Source: Brevundimonas sp.
GTDB lineage: Bacteria > Pseudomonadota > Alphaproteobacteria > Caulobacterales > Caulobacteraceae
DNA length: 29,112 nucleotides
NCBI RefSeq assembly: GCF_031082345.1
Contig: NZ_JAVHLH010000002.1
Span: 4,289-33,400 of the forward strand
Reading direction: 5' to 3'
Part shown: in pieces, positions 15,301 to 26,297 of the stretch
How positions within the stretch are numbered: position 1 is the first letter of the stretch
Layout: every line of letters begins with the position of its first letter
The notes under the pieces: model-generated
Told to the model about the DNA's origin: nothing
The model's database searches: none
The model's input: the letters and a program-made list of their open reading frames with translations, nothing else
Position numbers and translations under genes: made by a program

Positions 15301-17375
15301 GGTGTCGGCGGCGGTGTCGGCGGCGGCGGCGGCGGCGGAGGAGGAGGAGGAGGAGGAGGAGGAGGAGGAGGCGGCGGCGGCGGCGGCGGCGGAGGCGGCG
15401 CGGTGATCGTCCCGCGCGTGCGGAAGGTCGGGACGCAGCACGAGCCCGCCAGGACGTAACGGTCGGCGCCAGGGCCGCCGAGAGTGTAGCCGCTGTAGGT
15501 GATCCCGACGTCGGCGCCGATCTCCGCCGAATCGAACGCCGCGCGGGCGTCGGGTCCGGCCACCAGAGTGACTCCGTTGGGGATGCCCGATCCCGGAGTG
15601 GTCCTGAACCCTGTCAGCGTCGTATCTGTCGTCCCGTCGAACTGGCGGCTGCCGTCGGGGAACAGCAGCATGCGCTCGGTCAGCGTCGCGCCTTCGGTGA
15701 GGGTGAACCGGGTCCCGAAGCTGGTCGGGGTCGAATAGGAGACCGGATTGTAGTGGATCCTGGCCGGGGCGGCGGTGACGGTGATCAGCGGAGCCAGCGG
15801 GGCGAAGACGATGGTGCCGCTGCCCACGCCCGGCCCCGAGCCGTCGGCGCCGGCGATCAGCGTCAGGCCGACGGGCAGGCCGAGGCTCTGCGCCGGGATG
15901 GTGCTGCCCCGGGTCAGGGTGATGGCGGCGTCGATGAAGACGTCGTGCCCCGCGCACAGCGCGATGTTGCCGTCGGTGGTGGTGATCGCATGGTAGACGT
16001 TCACATTGCGACCGCCCTCCAGCAGGACGCTGCCATTGGTCGTCGTGATGGCTCCGTTGACGTTCACGTCCCGGCCGCAACAGGCGACCAGATTGCCGTT
16101 GGTGGCGGTGATCGCCGCGTTGATGTTGATGTCCCGGTGGGCGTTCAGCGTCAGGGTCGTCGGGTTGGACGAGGCGGTCCAGGCGATGGCGTCATTGACG
16201 TGAATGTCGCCCTCGCCGTCGCCGGCGCCGGCGTTCATCGTGCTGATCACGACATTGGTGGTCACCAGTTGGGCGGACAGCGTGGCGCCGGAAATATTGC
16301 CGCCGGCCCCGATGGTGAAGTCCCGCGAACCGATCTGCCACGTGCCGGCGTCTCCCGTGGGAGCGGCGGCTGTGATGTTGGCGGTGGTCGCGACGTTCAC
16401 GGTCCCGGCCGACGTTTCGATGTAGCCGCCGTCGCCGCCGCCGGGAGCGCTGGCGTCGAGCGTGCCGCCCACATTGACCACGCCGCTCGGCAGGTCGCCC
16501 AGCAGAAGGATGGTGCCGTCCCGGTCGCCGATCGTGCGGGCCTGTATGACGCCGGTGTTGTTCACCACCGTGCGGAGCAACTCGCCGGCCCCCTGGGCGG
16601 TCATCACCACGGTGCCGCCATCGGCCTGCAGCATGCCGCCGTTCTCGACGAGGGCGTTGGCCGCCCCCCGGTCGACGACCACATTGAGCAGTCCGTCGCC
16701 GACCACATCCAGCGTCACCGCCTCGCCGGCGGCGAGGACGATGGTTCCGAGATTGGCCTGGATCAGGCCCTCGTTGCTGACGTGGCCGCCCAGCAGCGCC
16801 ACATAGCCGCCGTTGGCGATGATGGAGCCCTGGTTGAGCACGGCGCCCGTTCCGGAGCCGGTGAATTTGTAGTCGCCCGCCATGAAGTCGGCGTCGGTCA
16901 TGCCGAGGGTCGAGGCGACCAGGCCGCCGACACTGACCTGCGAGCCCGGCGCGAACAGCACGCCGTTCGGATTGATCAGGAACACCTGGCCGTTGGAGGT
17001 CAGACTGCCGAAGATTTGCGAAGCGTCCGCGCCGATCACCCGGTTGAGCGCGACGGACCGGCTGTTGGGCTGGACGAAGACCACGCTGCCGCCCGCCCCG
17101 ATGGAGAAGCTGTTCCAGTTGATCGCCGTGTTCTGGGTCGACTGGTTGATCGTCATCGTGCCGGGGCCGGTGGTGATGGTCGCCCCGCCGGCGACGACCG
17201 TTCCGCCGGTCGGAAGCGTCTGGGCCATGGCCGGAGCCCCGAAGGACAGGGACGCGGCGAGCCCGGCCACAAGGAAGCCGGCCAGGCCGGTCGAGGCGAA
17301 CAGGGCGTTGCGGCGAGCGCGTACGGCCCCTCCGCGCTTCAGGTCGCCGGCGGTCAGGTGATGGAGACGGGTCAT
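15210..17375 (-). CDS. Two-partner secretion exoprotein, filamentous haemagglutinin N-terminal domain (TpsA); apparent C-terminal frameshift
   Basis: A 721-residue TpsA-type exoprotein. Residues 1-51 are a long basic signal peptide (RRNALF, hydrophobic core, PAMAQ). Residues 52 to about 300 form the TPS secretion domain with NRVIG (111-115) and NPNGVLF (135-141). Beta-helix-like sequence follows, including four 21-residue repeats at 413-496, then a long polyproline run. It would be secreted by the adjacent TpsB and act at the cell surface, for example in adhesion. The start ATG 17375 has an AAGGA site about 10 nt upstream and lies 52 nt after tpsB. The in-frame end is Arg-rich and unnatural. 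The likely real C-terminus lies in another frame down to 15028, beyond the GGC/GGA tract at 15319-15399, so the gene is frameshifted here or wrongly sequenced. Confidence 0.88.
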   Translation of the reverse strand: MTRLHHLTAGDLKRGGAVRARRNALFASTGLAGFLVAGLAASLSFGAPAMAQTLPTGGTVVAGGATITTGPGTMTINQSTQNTAINWNSFSIGAGGSVVFVQPNSRSVALNRVIGADASQIFGSLTSNGQVFLINPNGVLFAPGSQVSVGGLVASTLGMTDADFMAGDYKFTGSGTGAVLNQGSIIANGGYVALLGGHVSNEGLIQANLGTIVLAAGEAVTLDVVGDGLLNVVVDRGAANALVENGGMLQADGGTVVMTAQGAGELLRTVVNNTGVIQARTIGDRDGTILLLGDLPSGVVNVGGTLDASAPGGGDGGYIETSAGTVNVATTANITAAAPTGDAGTWQIGSRDFTIGAGGNISGATLSAQLVTTNVVISTMNAGAGDGEGDIHVNDAIAWTASSNPTTLTLNAHRDININAAITATNGNLVACCGRDVNVNGAITTTNGSVLLEGGRNVNVYHAITTTDGNIALCAGHDVFIDAAITLTRGSTIPAQSLGLPVGLTLIAGADGSGPGVGSGTIVFAPLAPLITVTAAPARIHYNPVSYSTPTSFGTRFTLTEGATLTERMLLFPDGSRQFDGTTDTTLTGFRTTPGSGIPNGVTLVAGPDARAAFDSAEIGADVGITYSGYTLGGPGADRYVLAGSCCVPTFRTRGTITAPPPPPPPPPPPPPPPPPPPPPPPPPPPTPPPTPPTPPTILRLRRSFRRHRRRSLRLPAPIPR
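15319..15399. repeat. Low-complexity GGC/GGA trinucleotide tract (polyproline coding)
   Basis: On the plus strand there are 6 GGC units (15319-15336), 11 GGA units (15337-15369), 7 GGC units (15370-15390) and then GGA GGC GGC. On the minus strand it encodes a run of roughly 30 prolines in tpsA. The G-rich strand is a homopurine GGA block flanked by GGC, able in principle to form G-quadruplex or triplex structures. It is a hotspot for slippage and for sequencing or assembly error. Confidence 0.95.
15888..16139 (-). repeat. Four 21-residue (63-bp) repeats within tpsA
   Basis: TpsA residues 413, 434, 455 and 476 begin copies of a 21-residue unit of the type (G/H)R(D/N)VNVxxAITTTNG followed by a variable beta segment. 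They are likely successive coils of a beta-helix. The DNA copies are diverged rather than identical, so this looks old and structural. Confidence 0.8.
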
Positions 17376-17427
17376 CAGAACGTCCTTGTCGGGAGGAGCG
17401 TGAAGAAGGAGGAGAGTTGAGCGGTCA

Positions 17428-19092
17428 TCAGAACAGCTTGACGATCTGGAACCAGGCGCGGCCCTCTTCGTCGGGGCCCGATGTTGCGATCTGGTCGCCC
17501 AGTCGACGGGCGTAGCTCGCCCGGATGAACAGGTCGTCCGGCCCGGACCAGTTGACGCCGACGCCGACGCCGCTGCGTCGGGCGTGATTGGATCCGGGGA
17601 ACCACGGGTCGTGGGCGAAATTGACCTCGCCCGTATCGACGAAGCCGATCAGCTGGAACCGGCCCGGCAGGGACCGGGTCCACTCGTCCAGCGCGAGGCG
17701 GGCCTCGACCGTCGCGACGTAGCCCTCGTCGCCGTAGGCCTCGCCTTCCGGATAGGCGCGCACCGCATAGGCGCCGCCCAGTTCCATCTTTTCGGAGGCG
17801 TCGAGATTGTCGGTGGCGACCTGTCCGCGCAGGGAGCCGAAGACCGAGAGCGGTCCGCTGACCGTCTGGAGCCTGGAGACGGCGTACTGCAGCTTGATGA
17901 ACCCGCCCTGGGAGCGCGCGGTCACCGCGTCGGCGGCGCGTTCGAACGGATCTTCGATGTCGAGATCGCCCGAGGTCCAGGACAGGGAGCCGGCGTTCCA
18001 GCCTCCGCCGCCGAACCCGTCGCGGGAATCTCCGCGCAGGCCCACCGTCAGCGCCCGGATCTCCTTGTCCGAGACCTGCGACACCAGGCCGATCTCGTCG
18101 CTGAGGAATTTGGCGTCGGCGCTGGCGAAGGCATAGAGGTTCGCGGTCCGCGAGCGGATCAGCGGATAGCTGGCGAAGACGCTGAAGATGTCAGCCGTGC
18201 CGCCGGCGTCCAGCGCCGCGAACTCGCGGCCCAGGTCGTACTGCATGTGGGTCCAGGCGACGCCGATGGTGGCGGCGCCGAGCGGCGCCTGCCAGGCGGC
18301 GCGGCCGTAGGCCAGGCCTTCGGTCGACGCGAGAACACGCAGGCTGATCAGGTCGCCCATTCCGGTCGGGTTGTGGAAATTGACCGAGCCGCCGAACCGG
18401 TAGGCGCCGGTGTACCGGTTGCCCGCGTTATCGGCTTCCAGGCTGCCGGAAATCCGGCGACCGCGGGTCAGATCGACGGTCAGATCCGAAGAGCCGACCT
18501 CCGCTCCCGGCGACAGGGTCGAATGCACGACCACGCCCGGGATGTCGGACAGCAGCAGCAGGCGTCGCTCCAGCGGCGCGATCGCCACCGGGTCGCCCGG
18601 GTTCAGGCCGGTCAGCAGGCCCGCGGCCAGGGCGTCGGGCACGCCGGCCTGATTGCGCAGGTCGATCGCGCCATAGCGGCCCTCGACCACGGCGATGGTC
18701 ACCGCGCCGTCGACCACGTCCTGCGCCGGCAGATGGGCCTGGGCCAGCACATAGCCGCGGCTGTTGTAGAAGCGCGTGATCTGCGCCGCCGCATTGCGCA
18801 GCTCGGGCAGGGTGAGCTCGCGGCCCGGCGTGAAGCCCGTCGCCGCCACCAGTTCCGCTTCGGTGAACAGGGTCGCGCCCGCGACCCGCAGCGCGTCGAC
18901 GCGGATGCGCCGACCTTCGGCCGCAGCGTCGATCGGCGCTTCGGGGCGCTCGATGCGGATGTCCGGCGCAGGCCTCAGGGGCGTCGCCGCAGGGGGGATT
19001 TGCTGCAGTTGGCCGCCCACCGGCGGCACCTGCGCATGGGCGTTCTGACTCGCGGCCAACATCGCCGCCACAACTAGACTCGATCGCAACAT
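17428..19092 (-). CDS. Two-partner secretion outer-membrane transporter (TpsB, ShlB/FhaC/HecB family)
   Basis: Omp85-superfamily TpsB of 554 residues from ATG 19092. A signal peptide ends AHAQ (residues 1-20) and is followed by a Pro/Gln-rich linker (VGGQLQQIPP). POTRA domains start near residue 62 (IRVDALRVAGATLFTEAEL), with a second near ITRFYNSRGYVLAQAHLPAQ. The C-terminal beta-barrel has the loop motif VRAYPEGEAYGDEG and a terminal Phe, as expected for BAM-inserted barrels. It exports the adjacent TpsA across the outer membrane. The start at 19092 is chosen because GAGG lies 5 nt upstream and a signal peptide follows directly; an in-frame ATG at 19203 would add 37 residues of non-signal-like sequence. 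It precedes tpsA by 52 nt in one operon. Confidence 0.95.
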   Translation of the reverse strand: MLRSSLVVAAMLAASQNAHAQVPPVGGQLQQIPPAATPLRPAPDIRIERPEAPIDAAAEGRRIRVDALRVAGATLFTEAELVAATGFTPGRELTLPELRNAAAQITRFYNSRGYVLAQAHLPAQDVVDGAVTIAVVEGRYGAIDLRNQAGVPDALAAGLLTGLNPGDPVAIAPLERRLLLLSDIPGVVVHSTLSPGAEVGSSDLTVDLTRGRRISGSLEADNAGNRYTGAYRFGGSVNFHNPTGMGDLISLRVLASTEGLAYGRAAWQAPLGAATIGVAWTHMQYDLGREFAALDAGGTADIFSVFASYPLIRSRTANLYAFASADAKFLSDEIGLVSQVSDKEIRALTVGLRGDSRDGFGGGGWNAGSLSWTSGDLDIEDPFERAADAVTARSQGGFIKLQYAVSRLQTVSGPLSVFGSLRGQVATDNLDASEKMELGGAYAVRAYPEGEAYGDEGYVATVEARLALDEWTRSLPGRFQLIGFVDTGEVNFAHDPWFPGSNHARRSGVGVGVNWSGPDDLFIRASYARRLGDQIATSGPDEEGRAWFQIVKLF

Positions 19093-19196
19093 AGCCGCCT
19101 CAAGGTGCCGCCGCGGAATCAGGGCGTAACGGCTCTCACGCAGCTGGGAGCACGCACGTAGGAAGGCTGAATGATCGATTTGGCCGATACGAACCT

Positions 19197-19230
19197 GAGA
19201 CATATTCCCCCGCAGTTGCGGGACGGTCTC
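19197..19230 (-). promoter_or_regulatory. Two-tier inverted repeat in tpsB leader
   Basis: An outer pair GAGAC/GTCTC (19197-19201 and 19226-19230) encloses a 6-bp inner stem CCCGCA/TGCGGG (19209-19214 and 19217-19222) with a 2-nt loop. On the minus strand it would fold in the 5' leader of tpsB if that gene starts at 19092, and it includes the alternative ATG at 19203. It could be an mRNA structure controlling translation or a protein-binding dyad. Confidence 0.4.
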
Positions 19231-19467
19231 CGGCTATCGACAATAAAGACCTTAGTATTTTATCAGATTAACAAGACATGAACGCACTGTTCACATAAGT
19301 CCGTGAAATATTCAACGGACCGCCACTTGATAAGGTTCCAGTCACACGCGCGAATATTTAGCGGCAGTCCGTGTTTTTCTGCGGAAGATCAAGCAGGGCG
19401 TGATGGTTGCGCCTTCGGGGCCGGCGGCGGCCAGCCATGAGAGCAACCGCCGGGAGCGCGCGCCGTC
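19231..19467. other. AT-rich intergenic region upstream of tpsB, likely promoter zone
   Basis: No gene is visible between the DUF2891 stop (19468) and the tpsB leader. The region near 19240-19370 is strikingly AT-rich for this genome (ATAAAATACTAAGG, AATATTT). It holds an imperfect dyad at 19299-19320, GTCCGT plus GAA pairing with TTC and ACGGAC around ATA with one bulged A. GGTTGC/GCAACC arms also occur at 19405-19410 and 19443-19448. A tpsB promoter with operator is expected here, but no convincing -35/-10 pair stands out. The AT-rich content could also mark transferred DNA. Confidence 0.5.
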
Positions 19468-20472
19468 CTACGCGTCCGCGAGAAGCGCCAGCATGGCGAA
19501 ACTGGCCAGCCAGTGCTCGCCCATATAGTCGCCGGTCACATGGGGCAGGGCGGCGTCCAGATGCGCCCGCGCCGCTTCCCGCGCGATGGCGCGCCGGGGA
19601 TCGCCGGTTTCCAGCGCCGAGGCGATCTCGCGCCAGCACCAGGCCCGGCTCAGGTTGAGGCCGTCGAGATGGGCGATCTTGCCGTCCGAACGGTCGCTGA
19701 CGCCGGCGGGCCGGAACAGGGTCGCGGGCTCGCGCCGGTCCAGACGCGGCAGGAAGGCGTCGAACCAGGCGGCGAAGGCGTCGGGCTCCAGCACCCGGCG
19801 CATCATCGCCGCCTCCATCAGCGCCGGCGACAGGAATTCATCCTGCGAGGGCTCCCACGCCTGACAGTCGCGGTCGCCCGAATGCCAGCGCAGGGCGCGC
19901 TCGCGGCACAGGGCGGCGAGGGCGTCGTCCCCCGCGAGTCCGGCGTAGTCGAGCGCCAGGCTCAGGGCGAAGGCGGTGTTGTAGTGGGTCCCGACCCGGA
20001 CCGGATAATCGGCCAGCGGCAGGAAGTCCGTGAACCGCTTGACGAAGGCCCGGGTCAGCGGGCGCAGGATGTCGCCGCGGCCGTCGTCGTGTCGCTCCAG
20101 TTCCGCCGCCAGCATCAGCAGCCAGGCCCATCCGTAGGGGCGTTCGAAGCCGCGGCTTTCGGGGCGGGCCAGATAGGCGGTCTCCCCCGCTACATTGTCC
20201 GGCGTGAACAGGTCGTCGGCCAGTGCGCGGACGCGCCCGGCCTCGGGCAAGTCGGGATGCAGCCGCGCCAGGGTGAACAGGGTCCACCAGCCGTGCACGC
20301 ACGAGTGCCAGTCGAAACTGCCGAAAAAAATCGGATGCAGGTCGCGCGGCCCCTTCACGTCGCCCGGTCCGCCCATGACGTGATCGAGCTTGTTCGGATA
20401 TTCGCGCGTGACGTGGCCCAGGGCGGTGCGGGCGTAGAGGGCGGCGATCTCGGGGGTCAGGCGGGCGGTCAT
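19468..20472 (-). CDS. DUF2891 family protein
   Basis: A 334-residue soluble-looking protein without signal peptide, rich in Trp, His and Arg: PIFFGSFDWHSCVHGWWTL, GFERPYGWAWLLMLAAELE, FLSPALMEAAMMRR and HLDGLNLSRAWCWREIA. These blocks match DUF2891 proteins as I recall them; the alpha-helical, aromatic-rich pattern resembles alpha/alpha-toroid enzymes. No function is established. The ATG at 20472 lies 2 nt after the DUF979 stop, so it is the last gene of a set with the DUF969/DUF979 permease pair and a 5-oxoprolinase-type enzyme. A metabolic role on the imported compound is plausible. Function is unknown. Confidence 0.85.
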   Translation of the reverse strand: MTARLTPEIAALYARTALGHVTREYPNKLDHVMGGPGDVKGPRDLHPIFFGSFDWHSCVHGWWTLFTLARLHPDLPEAGRVRALADDLFTPDNVAGETAYLARPESRGFERPYGWAWLLMLAAELERHDDGRGDILRPLTRAFVKRFTDFLPLADYPVRVGTHYNTAFALSLALDYAGLAGDDALAALCRERALRWHSGDRDCQAWEPSQDEFLSPALMEAAMMRRVLEPDAFAAWFDAFLPRLDRREPATLFRPAGVSDRSDGKIAHLDGLNLSRAWCWREIASALETGDPRRAIAREAARAHLDAALPHVTGDYMGEHWLASFAMLALLADA

Positions 20473-20474
20473 GG

Positions 20475-21443
20475 TCAGAACCTGAAGGCCAGGACGTACA
20501 TCAGCACGATGTTGATCCCCAGCAGGATGGCGGCCGTGGGCAGCTGGACCCGGATGACGCCGTTGAAGGGGGCGTCGCGATCGGGCAGGTCCAGCAGGGC
20601 GGCGGGCACGACATTGAAGTTCGCGGCCATGGGGGTGGTCAGGGTGCCGCAGAAGCCGGCCAGCATGCCGATGGCGCAGACGATCGCCGGGTTGCCGCCG
20701 AACTGGAACACCACGATGGGCAGGCCGACCGCGGCGGTCATCACCGGGAAGGCGGCGAAGGCGTTGCCCATGATGAAGGTGAACAGGGCCATGCCGACGC
20801 AATAGGCGACCACCGCGACCAGCCGGGTGTCGAGCGGCAGATAGCTGGCGAACAGCTCGCCGATCTGGTCGCCGACGCCGGCGATGACGAACACCGCGCC
20901 CAGCGCGGCCAGCGCCTGCGGCAGGATGCCGGCCCAGCCGACCGAGTCCATCAGCCGCCGGCCCTCCTGCAGCGGGGCGAGCATCGGCGGCTTGAGCCAG
21001 ACCATGGCGCCGGCCAGGGCGATGGCGACGGCCAGGCCCAGGGCGATGATGGTCGGCTGCTCGGCGCCGAACAGGGGGACGCCGAGGATGTCGACCTTCT
21101 CCAGCAAAAGCACGCCGAGAATGGCCACCGCCGGGATCATCAGGGCCGGGATGAACAGCCAGTTGCCGCGCCGGGCCGCGCTCTCGGCGCGTTCGGCCGG
21201 GGTGGTGGTCGGCGGATGGCTCTGGCCCAGCAGGCGGAACCCGGCCAGCGCCGCCAGCGCCAGCACCAGCACGCCGTTGCCGAGATCGCCGAGATACGAG
21301 CCGAACAGGAAGCTGACCGCCAGCAGACCCCAGAAGGCCGCCGTCCCGAAGCGCCGGGGATGGTCGCGGTCCAGCACCGTCAGGGTGGAGAAGGCCGCGA
21401 AGGTCAGGCCGGCGAAGATATAGACCCAGTCGAGCGTGATCAC
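20475..21443 (-). CDS. DUF979 family membrane protein (putative permease subunit)
   Basis: A 322-residue polytopic membrane protein with roughly eight or nine hydrophobic helices, starting at GTG 21443 ([15 protein letters not shown] as decoded). Typical DUF979 segments are [17 protein letters not shown] and [15 protein letters not shown] near the C-terminus. The gene begins inside the DUF969 stop (GTGA overlap). DUF969 and DUF979 almost always occur together and are thought to form a two-part inner-membrane transporter; the pairing here supports that. The neighbouring 5-oxoprolinase-like gene suggests 5-oxoproline or a related cyclic amide as substrate. This is inferred from context. Confidence 0.88.
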   Translation of the reverse strand: MITLDWVYIFAGLTFAAFSTLTVLDRDHPRRFGTAAFWGLLAVSFLFGSYLGDLGNGVLVLALAALAGFRLLGQSHPPTTTPAERAESAARRGNWLFIPALMIPAVAILGVLLLEKVDILGVPLFGAEQPTIIALGLAVAIALAGAMVWLKPPMLAPLQEGRRLMDSVGWAGILPQALAALGAVFVIAGVGDQIGELFASYLPLDTRLVAVVAYCVGMALFTFIMGNAFAAFPVMTAAVGLPIVVFQFGGNPAIVCAIGMLAGFCGTLTTPMAANFNVVPAALLDLPDRDAPFNGVIRVQLPTAAILLGINIVLMYVLAFRF

Positions 21444-22141
21444 TGGCCGGCCTCCCGCGCGATGGTGCGGTCCAGCCGCATCAGCCGGAAGCCGTGGACG
21501 ATCAGGGCGCAGATGGCGGTCGGGATGGCCCACATGGCCAGCTGCCAGGGCTCGAGGAGGATGCCGTTGGCCTCGAGGAAGCCCTTGATCAGCAGGATCG
21601 AGGCGATGGCGAAGAAGATGTCCTCGCCGAAGAACAGGGCGATGTTGTCGACCGCCGCCGCATGGGCGCGGATGCGGTAGCGCAGGCCGTCGGGCAGGTC
21701 GCCGTAGCGGGTCTCGGCGGCGGCCTCGGCCATCGGCGCGATCAGGGGGCGGACCATCTGGGGGTGGCCGCCCAGCTTGGTCAGGCCGGCCGCGGCGCTG
21801 ATCTGGCGCAGGACGAAATAGGCCAGCAGGATGCGTCCGGTGGTGGCCGAGCGGACCTTGGCGACGAGGATCCGCGCCCGCTCCTGCAGGCCATGGCGCT
21901 CGAGCAGGCCGATCAGGGGCAGCACCAGCCAGATCACGCTGATGTAGCGGTAATCGTTGAAGGCCTTGCCGAAGGCGGCGATCGTGTCGAGCCCGGCCTG
22001 CAGGATCTCGCCCGCGCCGACGCCGGGCCCGAAGGCCGCCGCCACGCCGGTGACCACGGCGGTGACCAGGATCACCGCCAGCGGATTGAGCCGCGCCACG
22101 AAGCCCGCGACCAGCACCGCTATGCCCAGCAACACCCACAT
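21440..22141 (-). CDS. DUF969 family membrane protein (putative permease subunit)
   Basis: A 233-residue membrane protein with about six hydrophobic helices. DUF969-type blocks are visible: [55 protein letters not shown] and [17 protein letters not shown]. It starts at ATG 22141 with a GGGGGAT purine run just upstream, and its stop overlaps the DUF979 GTG. It is presumed to be one half of an inner-membrane uptake system with DUF979. It lies 80 nt after the oxoprolinase-type gene and is probably in the same transcript. Substrate assignment rests on context only. Confidence 0.88.
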   Translation of the reverse strand: MWVLLGIAVLVAGFVARLNPLAVILVTAVVTGVAAAFGPGVGAGEILQAGLDTIAAFGKAFNDYRYISVIWLVLPLIGLLERHGLQERARILVAKVRSATTGRILLAYFVLRQISAAAGLTKLGGHPQMVRPLIAPMAEAAAETRYGDLPDGLRYRIRAHAAAVDNIALFFGEDIFFAIASILLIKGFLEANGILLEPWQLAMWAIPTAICALIVHGFRLMRLDRTIAREAGQ

Positions 22142-22221
22142 GGATCATCCCCCGTCCGTTCGCCGGGAGAGTTGCGCGGTTTGACGCTCCGGGGAAGCGG
22201 TCGGATGACGTTTGGGGGGTG

Positions 22222-25854
<3,633 letters not shown>

Positions 25855-25952
25855 GGGGTTGCTCCCGGCGGCGGGCCCGTCAGGGCGGGGGTCGAGGCGA
25901 CCAGATAGCCGGTCGCGACGCCGTCCGTCCAACCGCGCCGACGAATTCCCGC

Positions 25953-25973
25953 CGGCCTCGCCTCAAGAGGCCG
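25953..25973 (-). terminator. Hairpin after cytochrome oxidase operon
   Basis: CGGCCTC (25953-25959) and GAGGCCG (25967-25973) form a perfect 7-bp stem with a 7-nt loop, 14 nt beyond the last oxidase-operon gene and before the oxoprolinase gene. No long T-run follows on the minus strand, so it may be a terminator of weak type or a protein-binding dyad. The remainder of 25855-25986 shows no gene. Confidence 0.45.
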
Positions 25974-25986
25974 AACCCGCCCGACC

Positions 25987-26295
25987 TCAGTAGCCGATCA
26001 CGGTGGGCAGGGCCTGCCAGACGACAGCCACCGTCGCCACGCCGCCGCCGAGCAGGGCCAGCTGGTCGCCAAATCCGGCCACGGCGTCGGCGGGCCGGCG
26101 AACGCGTCGGGCGGCGACCGCCGTGATCGTCAGGGCGGCGATGACGCAGGCCCCGCTGAAGGCCAGGCCGATCATGCGCCAGGCCGGGTCGTCGGCCCGG
26201 CTGACCACGTCGGCGAGGCTGGCGATGGCGTAGACGCCCATGAAATGGACGGTCCAGACGATCAGTCCGCCCAGCATCCAGATCCAGCGCCCCAT
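25987..26295 (-). CDS. Small three-helix membrane protein of the cytochrome oxidase operon
   Basis: A 102-residue protein with three predicted membrane helices at about 5-25 (MLGGLIVWTVHFMGVYAIAS), 41-63 and 79-100, separated by a polar loop and a basic segment (RRVRRP). It starts at ATG 26295, 2 nt after the subunit I/III stop, so it belongs to the oxidase operon. I do not recognise a named family. By position and topology it may be an oxidase accessory or assembly subunit, comparable to small subunit IV-like proteins, but no motif proves that. Confidence 0.75.
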   Translation of the reverse strand: MGRWIWMLGGLIVWTVHFMGVYAIASLADVVSRADDPAWRMIGLAFSGACVIAALTITAVAARRVRRPADAVAGFGDQLALLGGGVATVAVVWQALPTVIGY

Positions 26296-26297
26296 GG

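Noticed and set aside
15319..15399. Possible CRISPR-like or tandem satellite array
   Set aside because: It is a simple trinucleotide run inside a coding sequence, without spacers.
15252..17420. 722-codon plus-strand frame opposite tpsA, with a long Arg run
   Set aside because: The Arg run is the GGC/GGA tract read in another frame; no recognisable protein features, and tpsA shows clear TPS motifs.
19093..19203. 37-residue N-terminal extension of TpsB from ATG 19203
   Set aside because: The extension is not signal-like and its start has only a crowded G-run upstream, whereas ATG 19092 has GAGG at proper spacing and a direct signal peptide.
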